From assembly GCA_027625915.1 (NCBI GenBank), contig JANTQA010000026.1, positions 2,356,001 to 2,420,000 on the forward strand: a stretch of DNA of 64,000 nt, read 5' to 3'. Under the pieces are notes generated by a model. That model saw only the letters and a program-made list of their open reading frames with translations. It was not told where the DNA came from and did not search any database. A program made the position numbers and the translations under genes. Below, one piece after another: positions 46,745 to 58,130 of this stretch. Within the stretch, counting starts at the first letter, position 1. Every line of letters begins with the position of its first letter. The DNA is from Anaeramoeba flamelloides (Eukaryota; Metamonada; Anaeramoebidae).

Positions 46745-49700
46745 TTAGTTTTTTATTTCAGATTCTTGAAAAGGTTGTTGTAAAAAAGCAAATTCGGATT
46801 TTTTTCTAACATCTAAAGGAATTTGAACTTGATCCCACGCATCACAATTTATATTTTCAAAATTAATGTGTATTGGAAAAAGATAATTAGTATCAAAATA
46901 TGTTTCCAAATTTAATTTTTCATTCAAATTTCGTTCATCTTGATCTTTTTTTTCTTCATCTTCATCTTTATCCTCATCTTTTTTTTCTTCATCTTGATCT
47001 TTTTTTTCTTTATCTTTATCTTCATCTTCATCTTCAACCATATTAATTAATTGTATTTTATTTTTTTTCCCCTTTTTACCTTCCCCCTTCTTCGTTTTCT
47101 TCTTCGTTTTCTTCTTCGTTTTCTTCTTTGTTTTCTTTCCCTTTCCCTTTCCCTTCCCCTTCTCGTTATCCTTCTCCTCATTTATTTTTTCTTCTTTTTC
47201 CTCGCTATTCTTATTATTTTCAAATTGGGGAATTAATTGGGCAAATTCATCTAATTCCTTTGGTAAAATTTTTTCAGGATCGAATTCATCTGGTTTAATA
47301 TTAGACAATAAGTTATGAATTTGCTTTAGGGATAAATTCGGACAAATTTTTTTACAAATATTAATTGAATCCTTAATATCTTTTATTATTACTTTATTCA
47401 TTGAAAACAAATTAGCTGCTTGTTTTATCTCGACAAATATTGGGCTGAATTGTTTCATTTTGACATCATGGATCCAATCTTCGAATTGGGAAATGGATAA
47501 TTTAATTTTGATGCCATTTGAACTGGTACACAAATCAGGATTTTCAAATAATTCATTCACTAATGATGCATTAATAAAAAAGAGGATTTGCTTAAAAAAG
47601 ATCCTACTTATTTGGTCCGGTAAATAATTTGCCCTTGCAGTTGTAATAATTTGATATAATACTTGTGTGATTTTTCTTTTTGGATATTGCGCAGCTCGAT
47701 TTGATTTATCCTTTTTACCAATTTCTGTTTCTGAATTCTGTAAAAAGGCTGCTGATAGGAATGGTTCAATTTTTAAACAAAAATTTTCCATTAATACCAA
47801 AAATACATCAATCAAACAATTATATAAACTATTTCTAAATTCAATAACTCTTAATTCAAAACTTTCATTTGAAAAATGATCTAAATTTGTTTGGTTTTTG
47901 AATTTATTCCTCATTTGGATTTTTTTTTCTTCCTCTTCTTTTTTTTCTTGATTTTCTTTTTTTTCTTGATCTTCTTTTTTTTCTTTCTTGTTATCTTCTT
48001 CTTTGTCTTTTTTTTCTTTCTTGTTATCTTTTTTTTTTTCTTTCTTGTTATCTTTTTTTTTTTCTTTCTTGTTATCTTTTTTTTTTTCTTTCTTGTTATC
48101 TTCTTTTTTTTCTTTCTTGTCTTTTTTTTCTTTTTTGTTTTTTTCATTATTTTCTTTTTTATTGCTATTCTTAAAATCATTCTCATCGTCATTGTTATTA
48201 TTTCCATTGTTATTGTTTGTTTCAAAAGTTATATCAACTAATCTAATTAATACTAATAAATTTGAAATTAACCAAAATAAAGAATTGTTATTACGTCTAT
48301 TTACCTGAAGCAATAGTCTTAGGGAATTTGTTAAACATGACAATAGATCTTCTCTATGAATTTTTTGTTTGACATAGTCAGGAATTGGGTTGAATGCGTT
48401 CCAATGCAGTAACGTTTTAAAAAAAATACAGGCTGGCACGGGTAAATTTTGTGAATAAATTGTTTCTGTGAAAAAAAAGATTCTTTCAATTAGCCATTTT
48501 TCGGATTTTATTAGTTCAGTATACTCTAACGCTTGCTTTAGCATACTTATTTCAATTAGTTGATTGGTTAATACATTTTCTTGATTTTTTAAGATTTCTT
48601 TATCAGTTTTCCCCGTTTCATCTATAGGTCGAATAAATTGATCCAAAAATCTTTGGCTTTTTTTTTTTGTTTTTTTCCTTGTTTTTTGGGTTTTTTTTCC
48701 TTTCTTATTTTCATTTTCCTTTTCATTCTCATTCTCGTTGTCACTTCCACTTCCGTTCGAATCTGTACTTTGACTTTGGTTACTTTCTTCGTTAGAATCC
48801 TGATCTTTTTTCTTTTTCTTTTTTCTCTTTTTCAAAGGAGTAGATTTATTCCCAAATAATTCATCAATTTTTTTATTTCCATCTGAATCGCTCGAGTCGT
48901 CTGAATAACCGTCGTTATCAGAGTCATCTTCGTCATCTTCGTCCCTAAAAGATAATTCTTTATCGATTTCAATTTCTACTTGCTTTTTCATATCAGAAAT
49001 TAATTGTTGAGTATCAAATGATGTCGCTGTTGATCGAGAATTTGAATTCCCCTTACCGCCTCGGCTAATAAAATTTGAAATAAATAATTCGTATTCTTCA
49101 GAATCAAACATTGTCGAAGAATTTTTCTGTTTTGATTTATTTGTACTTTTCTTATTATTGATTGGCGAAATCGGATCTTCAGTAAAATCAAAGAGTGGGT
49201 TTTTTAAATCATTAGAATTGCTTCGATTTTTCCATCTACTAATGGCATTATTTTTTTTATTATTCCCATCTTGAGATTTTAAATTTGATTCAAAATCTAA
49301 TTCAGAGCCAGAATTTGATTCAGAGTTTTCCTTGTCATTGTCATTTTCCTCGTCTTCTTTTTCTTCTTTTGTTTTCTTTTCATTTCCATTCTCACCTTCG
49401 TCGGTGCCTTGATCATTTTCCTTTTCATTATCCTTTTCAATTTCGGTTTCGGTTTCGGTTTCGGTTTCGGTTTCCTTTTCTATTGGATAATACTGTTTTT
49501 TTTTTGTTTTTTTAAACATATTTCCAGTTTCAAAATTATTCTTGCTGTTATTATCACTTTCACCACTACTGTCAGTCCCACTGTTGCTCTCATTGCCCTT
49601 GTTTTTTGGTAAATTATCCTGATCCTTGTTGCTAAAAAAATTACTTTTTTCCAACTGACCAAGATCTTCTTGTATTCGAGGTGAATCCAAAAGCGGAGTT

Positions 49701-50247
49701 AGGCTTTGAGGGTTTTTGTTGAGTAAGATTCTCATACACAAAAATAAAGAAGTTGTGTTTTGGTTGTTTGAATAGTTATCAAGCCTGTTATCTGGTAGGC
49801 GGTTCTTTATTTTTAATGGGTATGACAAAACAATTGGATTTTCTCCGTGCTCACTGAGGATCGTTGGTGGTGAGAGCTCAATGCTTGTGAGCAAAAATGG
49901 TTTTTTTCCTCTTTTACCTCCTCGGAATTTTTTTGGTAAATCTTCAGAGTCAATCAGGACTGAAACAATTATTGGTTTGCATTTGAACAAGAAATTTTTT
50001 TTTTTTTCAGTTTCTTTTTGTTTTTGTTTTTGTTTTTCTCTTTTTTTTAAAATTAATGACAATTTGAACTCCTCATTCCACTCAGCATTTCCAGATTTGG
50101 ACAACAAAGATTTCCTTGTTTCTCCTTTTTGTTTCCCGTGTTTCCATTTGACAAACACAGCACAATTTTGTCTTGGGACATTATTTAATGAGGCAATACA
50201 AAGTGCAAATGCTCCGGTTTGTTTTTTTTTTTTTTTTTTGGTGGCAT
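46745..50247 (-). CDS. NT-C2 and DIL-domain protein (about 1165 residues)
   Basis: The N terminus is an EEIG1/EHBP1-type C2 domain: GAFALCIASLNNVPRQNC, AVFVKWKHGKQKGETRKSLL, NAEWNEEFKLSLIL. A long acidic linker with Glu-Thr repeats follows (about 49600-48600). Then comes a DIL (myosin V cargo-domain) fold at about 48590-47240, with LFWLISNLLVLIRL, FKQILFFINASLVNELFENP, DLCTSSNGIKIKLSISQFED and PNLSLKQIHNLLSNIKPDEF; a Lys-rich insert of tandem KKEKKKDN units (47900-48180) splits it. The tail is basic then acidic and ends near NLFPIHINFEN-type DIL-end sequence. NT-C2/DIL proteins are thought to link membranes or organelles to actin or motors. The frame has no ATG: the frame-compatible start would be ATGCCACC at 50245-50247, one base out of step across an A18 run (50222-50239). 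A run of 16 or 19 A would give MPPKKKKK followed by the C2. I therefore place the start at 50247 and suspect a homopolymer length error; without it the frame begins at GTG 50158. Confidence 0.85.
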
Positions 50248-51704
50248 AAAGACAAACAATCAGTTACTCAATGAAAGAATCAACAAATTTTGAAAGTTTT
50301 AAAGGTGTTTAGCGTTGAACAAAGTTTTGAAATTTAGTAAAAAATTAGAAAAAAAAAAATAACAAAAAAATGTTTTTTGGTTTTGATGATCGCTTTGTTG
50401 TGCGTTTATTTTTCTTTGATTCTTTTTTGAAGACGAACAATAGCAAGGTCTAACAATTTTCTCGGTTCTTTTTGGATCAGAATTGAAGTGTAAACAAGAA
50501 TATTTAGCTTTCTATTGGAATAATTGTGTTGGAAAATCAAAATTCGATTAAATTTGTTACAGGTATTTTTTTTGAATTTAGGCTTTTTATTTGGGATTAT
50601 AGATTAGAACAAAAAAGTATTAATACAAATAATATCTTGAACTATTCAAATTTAATAAATTCATTTTTTTTTTGCTTTATTTTTCTAAATCCTTAAAGTT
50701 ATTAATAATAAAAATATATTAAAATAATGTATATAAAAGTTTGTAAAAGGATAATATTTTGAAAGGGAAAATTCTTATAAATGCACCACTTCAATTAATT
50801 TATGTTTTAAAGAGTTTTCTGCACTCTTTCAAAGGAGTCTATCAAACAGTCAAAAAAATATTCTCTTAAAAAAAGAAAAAATCATTCCAAATTATTGATA
50901 ATTAATATTTTTCATCAAAAATTAATAAATATATTTTATTTTTTGATCTGTTTAAGTAATAATCAGGAATTTTCTTTTTATTTTCTTAAATCAGAAAAAA
51001 AAAAAAGAAATTTTTGATTGAAATATTGATAAAATTTCAAAGAAGAGACTTAAAATTTACTTTATTTTTTTTTTTAAACTCTCTAAAAAAAAATAAAAAT
51101 CAACAAATGAGTTTTTTTTTTTTGAGGTAGAAAAGCGATACTAGGTAAAAAAGTTTTTCCAATTACGATTTCACTCAAAATATCTCATTAATATTTTTTT
51201 AAAAAAATTCTTACAATTGTTAAATAATAACAATGAGAATCCTTCAATAGTACTTTCTGGGACTTTAGAAAAAATTTTGATTTTTATTTGATTTGTATTC
51301 CTTGTAACTATGAACATTTTTTGAAAAGAAAAATTATTAATGTTTAATATGAAAAGTCAAAAAAAGGTGGGCAAAAACCAAATGTATACAAATGAAAAAA
51401 CTTTAAGAAAAAACATCAATATTAACTAATTGATTAAAATAAAAAATTTCATCAAAAAAATAGTATAAATGAATAAATCAAATTAATCTTGAATTGAAAT
51501 TTAATTAAAGATATTGAAAATTAAGAAATAATTTTATAAAATTTTTAATAATATTTATTTTAAACAATAAAAATTTTGAAAATAATTTTTGAAATGATTG
51601 TCAAGAAACAAAGACCAAATTATATAACCCGGAAAAGAAAAAAAAATTTGAAATTTCATATTTTCGATCAATTGGAAAAATTAGTAAAAAATTCAAAAAT
51701 TGAT

Positions 51705-53251
51705 TACAGTCAATTCCACTTTTAAGGCACAAACTTTAAACGAAAATTAAGGCACCATAAAAATCCAAAATTAAAGTACAAAATTCAGTTTCTAGTAAAT
51801 TACTTTGTGAATTAAAAAATTCTAAAATTTTGTGCCTTAATTTGAGATTTTTATAAGCTAAATTTCAAAAATAGTGGCAAATTTTTCATCAGAAAAAAAT
51901 TGGTTTATGGGAGTAGTAATTTTTGAAAATAAAATGAAATCTTGTCAAGATCTTGAAAATTTTTTTTTTTGTAATTTGTGTTTCGGCTTATGAAATGGAT
52001 GAGTTCGCCCCATTTAAACAATTCATTGATTTGAGTCTCTTTTTTGAAATTAAAAATTTACTTGTTTCCAATATAAAACGAAAAAAAAGTAAACTATTAT
52101 TTTGTTTAAGAACAAAGTTAATTCTTGAAAATGGGAAAACATATTTTTCGTTTTATATTGGAAAGTATTAATTTCAAAAGCAAATTTTCTATTTGGTTTC
52201 TTTTTCTTTGGTTTATATTTCAATTCAAATCTCAGCCTATAAAACTAATTGTGGTATAGATGATTCAATAAATGAATATTTTGTAGAAGCTTATCTACAG
52301 TTTATCAATTAAATTGAGATATATTATGCAAAAAAATTTTTTCTTTAATGTTTTGAAAAAGTTGTTTTCTGGTTTTCAAAAAATGAAAAAAAAATGCAAA
52401 AAAATTTTTAATTTTGAAAAATTTTTTTAACAAATTGTTTGGTCTTATTTGCAAGAATCCTTATAACAATTCAATTTATTTTTGTCAGAAAAAAATTGAT
52501 TTTGAATTTTGAGGATAAAATTAACTAATTCCCAAATATCTTCAAGAATTATTTTTTTTGAAAAATCTAATTTTGTCTTAATACAAAAACAAAATTTAAG
52601 GGTAAAATTTTCAAAGGACTTTAAAAATTTGATTATTATAACTACTATTCTTAAAAAAATACAATTATTTTATAATAAGTTAAATATATAATTTTTTTTG
52701 GTTAACCAAAAGTTTTATCTCAAAAAAGAAAAAAAAAATTATATTAATAGTACTGGTAACAAAGAAATTTTATAGTCTAATAATGATTAAAATGACAATA
52801 AAAGGGGTAAAAACGAGATAATTTGTGAGAAATAAAATGAATTTAATAGTTTTCTTTTTCAGAAAAAATGGAAAAAAAAAATTGATCACACTAAAATATT
52901 TTTCTTTTATGGCTTTCTTGGTTGATCAGAATTTTTTGACACTTGGGATCTACAAAATTTGTAATTAGAGAATACCACCAATACATATTTAAAAATTTTG
53001 CCTTGTTGTGGTAGAAGACTAGTCCCTTAATTATTTTTTTTATTGAATAATAATGTATTTTATGAAAGTATTTAGAGATAATAATCAATAACAATTAATA
53101 AATAAAAATATAGTGTAATCGTTTTATTTTTTGAAAGACAAATGAAAAAAGAAAAAATAATAAAAACAAAAATTGGACCATAATTTTGAAATTTGGCTTA
53201 AGCCTTAAATTTTGTTGAAATTTTGTGCTTTTTATTTGAAACTGACTTTAA
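51705..53251. mobile_element. Palindromic family P element split by a family S element
   Basis: The left part (51705-51853) starts TACAGTCAATTCCACTTTTA and stops inside the right arm (GCCTTAATTTGAGATTTTTA). The missing end (AGCCTTAAATTTTGTTGAAA to ACTGACTTTAA) appears at 53201-53251. Removing the insert restores the family P order. Confidence 0.75.
51854..53200. mobile_element. Long family S inverted-repeat element (1.35 kb)
   Basis: Ends TAAGCTAAATTTCAAAAATA and CATAATTTTGAAATTTGGCT+TA are imperfect complements. Its right 180 bp closely match the short copy at 28864-29093. The interior has open frames at 51953-52171 (+) and 52891-53094 (-, with KGLVFYHNKAKFLNMYWW) that could be transposase remains, but I cannot identify catalytic residues. 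Confidence 0.6.
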
Positions 53252-53421
53252 CATATTAAAGAGAAAAATTATAACTTATCAGGTAAATAATTAACCTTTT
53301 TAATTGAAATATAATTTTAATATTACATATCTATCAATTTTTGCACTTTATAAAATATAAAAATAAATAAAAAACCAAAATATTCGAAATTAATTGAGAA
53401 ACAGAAAAAGAAAACCAAATT

Positions 53422-53621
53422 TACAGTCAGTTTCAAATTTAAGGCACAAACTTTCAACGAAATTTAAGGCACAATAAAAATCTCAAATTAAGGCACAAAA
53501 TTCAAATTCTAGTAAAATAAATTGTAAAAAAAAAAATTACAAATTTTGTGCCTTAATTTGAGATTTTTTTGTGCCTTAAATTTCGTTTAAAGTTTGTGCC
53601 TTAAAAGTGAAATTGACTGTA
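53422..53621. mobile_element. Palindromic family P element, full copy
   Basis: TACAGTCAGTTTCAAATTTA to TTAAAAGTGAAATTGACTGTA-type end, 200 bp, with very clean arms (AAGGCACAAACTTTCAACGA on the left, its near complement on the right). Flanked by TA. Confidence 0.8.
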
Positions 53622-53711
53622 TTGTAATTGTTTTTTAGATAAATTATATAAATTTATAAGAAAGTATCTATTATGATATTAATTTGTTTTTTTATCAAAA
53701 ATGCATGTGTA

Positions 53712-53782
53712 TTACAACCAGTTCCACTTTTAAGGTAATATTTGTTATTAAAAGTAAGGCATAAAAAAATAAAAAATTGTAA
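53712..53782. mobile_element. Family P left-end fragment
   Basis: TTACAACCAGTTCCACTTTT followed by AAGGTAATATT, then similarity fades after about 70 bases; no right end found. Confidence 0.45.
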
Positions 53783-54004
53783 ACTCTGTTTCAGTCAAGG
53801 TGTTTCAACATTTTTTCAAATATCAATTATTTTATATAATTGACCTTTGAAGTTAAAATAAGAAATAAATAGAATAATAAACATCAAAGAATTGTTGATA
53901 TCTGTCTGAAAGAAAACTAATCAATCAATAAATTTTATTAAAAATTGAAAAACTCAAATTCTTAGGTCACTATAATATGAGAAAAACAACAATGTTTCGT
54001 TTTG

Positions 54005-54190
54005 TACTTCTACTAGTATTTGAATAATTAATAGAAAACAAATTTCACTTCATTTTTCATACTTTTCTTTTAGTAATCAAGTCCCCAAACCAAATTTATT
54101 CATATTTGTGGTCTCATTTGAAAAAGGAAATGAAAATGAAGAAAAATTTTTTCACACTTATTCAACAAATAACAAGATCAAAGATCAAAT
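54005..54190. repeat. Inverted-arm repeat
   Basis: The ATTTCACTTCATTTTTCATA arm near 54044 is the approximate complement of the GGAAATGAAAATGAAGAAAA arm near 54125. Similar phrases occur near 21800 and 42390. An open frame at 54108-54341 overlaps it and is probably incidental. Confidence 0.4.
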
Positions 54191-54693
54191 AGAATTCCAC
54201 TATAAATCAATAAGATTTCTCAACAATCATACTCATGGTTTCAATAACCTTATAATAACACATTTTTATCAAGTGAGTATTGATCTTGCAATAAAAATTT
54301 TTTACAACTGGATTAACGTTTTAAAAAAAAAATCAAAATAATATTTTGAAAGTGGGAAGAGAATTCACTTAAGGAAATAAATAAATTTTGATAGAAAACA
54401 ATATTTTGTTTATTATTAATATTGGGATTTATGTATAACTTATTAAGTGTATCACATATCAATTAATAAGAATTTAATACAATTTTTTCTATAAGTTATT
54501 ATATAAAGAAAAAAAAATAATTTTAGTAAATCTGGTACCAAATTCCAATTTGAATTTAAAAACAATTTAGATAAACAAATTGGTGTGTTAAATTGATCCT
54601 TTGAATTAGAAAAACCTAAAAAAAATATATATATATAGAATTTTTTATTGGCATAATTGATATTAAAAAAAAAAAATTTCATTAAAGCATCTG

Positions 54694-54891
54694 TACATTC
54701 AGTTTCGCATATACCGTACAAACTTTCAAGAAAATTTAAGACATAAAAAAATCTCACATTAAAGCAAAAACCTTGTAATTTTTTAATTTACAAATTTTTT
54801 TATTAGAATCTGACTTTTGTGCATTTATTTAAGTTTAAAATTGAACCTTAATTACGTTAAAGTTTGTGCCTTAAAAGTGGAAATGACTGTA
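54694..54891. mobile_element. Palindromic family P element
   Basis: TACATTCAGTTTCGCATATA at the left, GCCTTAAAAGTGGAAATGAC+TGTA at the right, 198 bp. Arms are more diverged than at 24610 or 53422. Confidence 0.7.
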
Positions 54892-55389
54892 TATTTTTTC
54901 ATTATGTTCTTGATAAATTCTATAAAAATGAAAAAAATCACAATTTCGTTATAGAAGTATTATTCAAAGTGAACATGTGTTCATTGATAGGTTCCTCTTA
55001 GTGCCAATATGTTGGATTTGGCATTTTCATTGTAATTGAAAGGATAAATCTTTAGTTCATAGTATTCAAATCTTTCAGCTGGGTTTATTTTAATGGTATA
55101 AGGTCCTTTTTGGAAAGTAATAAAAACTATATAATGATATAAATGAGTATTCGGAAATTTGTACTGAATCAAAATATTGAACTTAATAATCAGAATCAAC
55201 AAGTTATCAAAAATTAAATAATTAGGAATTTGATTTGAAAAGTGGAATAATTAATCAAAAATCTTTTAAAAACTAAAAAATAGTTTTAAATAAAATTATT
55301 TTTTTTGTCAAACAAAATCCAGGTAATGGTGTAAAATGAAAAATCTTTAAATCAATAATATGTGTTGGAATTTTAAGTCACAAAGGTTT

Positions 55390-55515
55390 AACTAAATCTT
55401 TGAGTACAAAAAAAATACCAAATTAAAGTATAAAAAGTGTCATAAAATAATTAATGTCAAAAAAATTCAAAAAATAATCCTTAATTTGGTATTTTTTGTT
55501 CTTGAATCCCTAGTA
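55390..55515. repeat. Short palindromic repeat, distantly P-like
   Basis: AAAAAATACCAAATTAAAGT near 55410 is mirrored by CCTTAATTTGGTATTTTTTG near 55480. Terminal bases do not match family P. Confidence 0.4.
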
Positions 55516-56939
55516 CCAAGTTAAAAGCAAAAAATGTCCATTCTTTTTTGTCATTTTTTTTTCAATCTCCTTTTTCAAAAATCCCTTTAGCAAAAGGTTG
55601 CCTGAAATATAAAAAATGATTACTATTTGAACCTAGCCAATAACTTTTTCAAAACTAACTTAAAGATATTCCAAAAAAAGTTAATTTTAAAAAAATGACA
55701 AAAAAATAACCTTTTTTGCTTTTATACTGGTGCTGGGGCTTTAAAAAAAATTTTCAAAACTTTTTGTTGTTATAGTGTTGTTGGTGGGTGTATTCTTCAA
55801 TTATTTTCTGGTATAATAATTTTAAATCAGACTTAAAACTATTTCAACTCTATTGGTGTTTATAAATAAATATGTCACAAATTTTTAAATAATTAATTCC
55901 CAAAGTATAATATTTAAAACAGAAGATATATTTAATCAAGCCAGAATCCCAATGTATTGAAAAAATATATATAAAATTTCAAAAATGAATTAGAATTTCA
56001 AGATATTAGAACATAAAATTATAATTTTCAAGAAATAAAGATTAAAATATTAATTTATAAACTGAAAACTAACTATTATGAAATGAAAATATTATTCAAT
56101 TTCCAGAAATTTTAATAATAAATATTTCTGTGTCGAAAGATCAAGAATACCTAACAATTATTAAATATAATAGGATAAACTCGTTTTTTTGGGAAATTCT
56201 AAAATAATTCAATCAGATAGGATAAATTTTATAATTGATTTTATTATCCCTAATACTACTAAAATTATTAAGAATAAAAATGCCAGGACTTTCAGTTCTT
56301 CCAAATATTAATTAAATAGGTTTTATTGTAAAAATAATCACCTTCGCAATTCTCAAAATACATGGAATAATTTTTATTCTTAGAGATCTGAAATCATTCT
56401 TTTTTATATACTAAGTCAATTTCATCCCAAGTAGATATCATTTTGAGTCTTTTAATTAACTTTAATTCAATTTTTAAATTTATTTGTCAAAATTAAAAAC
56501 TTTTTTAAAAATCTAAAGTAATTTTTGACAAATAAAAAAATTCAAAAGAAACCGAAATATTAAAAGAGAGACAATAAAAGGAATCTCAAAAACTCTTCCT
56601 AACCCACAACAACTAGAGCAACAAACCTCTTTAAGTCTTGATTATTTTTGGAATATTTCAAAGATAAGAGAAATTATTACCAAATCAAGAAATACTAAAA
56701 ATTGTATAATGCCAGAATAACTTTTGTTTAAAATTAAAAAAAATACCAACTTTAATGATCAATTCATTAAAGACAAGAAAGCAAATCAAAAATTCTCTTC
56801 TTAACAAAAATATCAAATTAATTCCCAATAGAGGAAAACTGAATCCAAAATTTTAATCAAGTAGAATTCAAAAACAAGATCAATTCAAAAATAAGATTAA
56901 GAAACATACTTGTTGCCAAGTAACGTCAATTACCTAACT

Positions 56940-57270
56940 TTTCCAAAATTCTAAGATTAGAGAATAATCTTGGATTTTACTCTATTCTTTTAAATTATCC
57001 AAAAGCTAAAAATTGTTACTTGTGGTTTTCTGTTTGTTTCTGAAATCTGTGGGTATACCAAATAAACAGAAAAGTCAAGTCAACTTTACAAGGTTTTTTT
57101 AAATTCTTGTTTTTTTTGAATTTATCAAAAAGTAAAAAAACCTAATGGAAGTGTCTTTCAAGTGCCTAGCTTTTCTTGATGTTTTCTGTTTTACTTGTAA
57201 AATCTATCAATTTTCCAAATAAACAGAAAACTCAAGAAAAGCTAATGGCGGTTTTCAAAAACTCAAAAGA
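56940..57270. repeat. Family H hairpin-rich repeat
   Basis: Contains GAGAATAATCTTGGATTTTA, AAGTGCCTAGCTTTTCTTGA and AAACTCAAGAAAAGCTAATG, the last also at 4316. TTTTCTTGA/TCAAGAAAA form inverted arms. Confidence 0.5.
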
Positions 57271-57462
57271 ATTGGAAAAATCTTTAATTATTCTCTTTCC
57301 TTTAAAAGACTGGAAAAAAAAATAGCAATTTTTTTTCATTCATATTTTTGATGAGAAAAACTCTTGACTTACTCCTAGAAACACTATAAAAAAACAAAAC
57401 CTTGTCATATTAAAAATAGTTTCTTCCTAAAAAAACAAAGATCAAATCTTTTGAATCGAAAA

Positions 57463-57735
57463 TTAATTGGTATCAAAAAATGGATTTTTCAAAAATGATA
57501 ATACATTTTTCAAAAGTTTTTCAAAGAGTTTGTTTAACAATTTTGATTCTAGTGCAAAAAAGGTGCCTATTGTCTTTGCTAAAAAAAAATAAGTCAAAGT
57601 TATTAATATTAGAAAAGGAGAAACGATAATTGTTGAGGACGTAGTTATTAATCCAACAATTTGGCCTTTTTTCGGACTGTTTTTCAAACTTTTTAAAAAG
57701 TGTTTTAAAATTCGTTCTGCACCATTATCAGAGAT
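57463..57735 (-). CDS. Possible exon of a small single-pass membrane protein, unknown
   Basis: An open frame runs from an AG-rich spot near 57735 to a TAA at 57463. It reads NGAERILKHFLKSLKNSPKK, then a hydrophobic stretch (IVVSPFLILITLTYFFL-like) suitable as one membrane segment, then LLNKLFEKLLKNVLSFLKN. No ATG precedes the charged part in frame; the internal TTG at 57687 or an upstream exon would be needed. No family recognised. Codon content is less extreme than in the flanks, which is the main reason to list it. Confidence 0.25.
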   Translation of the reverse strand: MSDNGAERILKHFLKSLKNSPKKGQIVGLITTSSTIIVSPFLILITLTYFFLAKTIGTFFALESKLLNKLFEKLLKNVLSFLKNPFFDTN

Positions 57736-58130
57736 CTTTGATCTTTCTTTTATTTATTATGCAAAATTACAAAAGTGAATTAAAAAAATAATAAATTTGT
57801 TTGTCTGTTAAACATTTTTGTCAACTAATTTTTAAAATGATGGTTCAGATAATCAACTTTTTTTGATGATGGAAAGGAAAATAATTTTTAAATAATTTTC
57901 TCAATTAGCAAAATTTGAAATGATAAAATACTAAATGGAAAACAAATCTTGTATATTTAAAACCGAATTCTTGAAGTAAAACGGTACATTCAAAAAGATG
58001 TTTTTTTCGATTTTCTCTTTTAACTCTGGAAATAACAAACAGATAGTTTCCAAAATCATTTTTCCTTTTAATATTTTATTTTTTTCATAAACAAATAGGT
58101 TTATTCACCAAACAAAATTTTGTGCAACAA

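Larger units (their letters stand above)
50248..58130. other. Divergent 7.9 kb intergenic region, element-rich
   Basis: Lies between the NT-C2/DIL gene (-) and the kinase (+), so it carries both promoters. It contains five family P copies or fragments, one long family S element, a family H repeat and inverted-arm repeats. 50248-51704 and 55546-56939 show no recognised feature; weak LINE-like sequence may exist at 56100-56900 but no motif is convincing. Confidence 0.5.

Noticed and set aside
56100-56900. Possible upstream part of a LINE
   Set aside because: Some codon-like flavour but frequent stops in all frames and no reverse-transcriptase motif.
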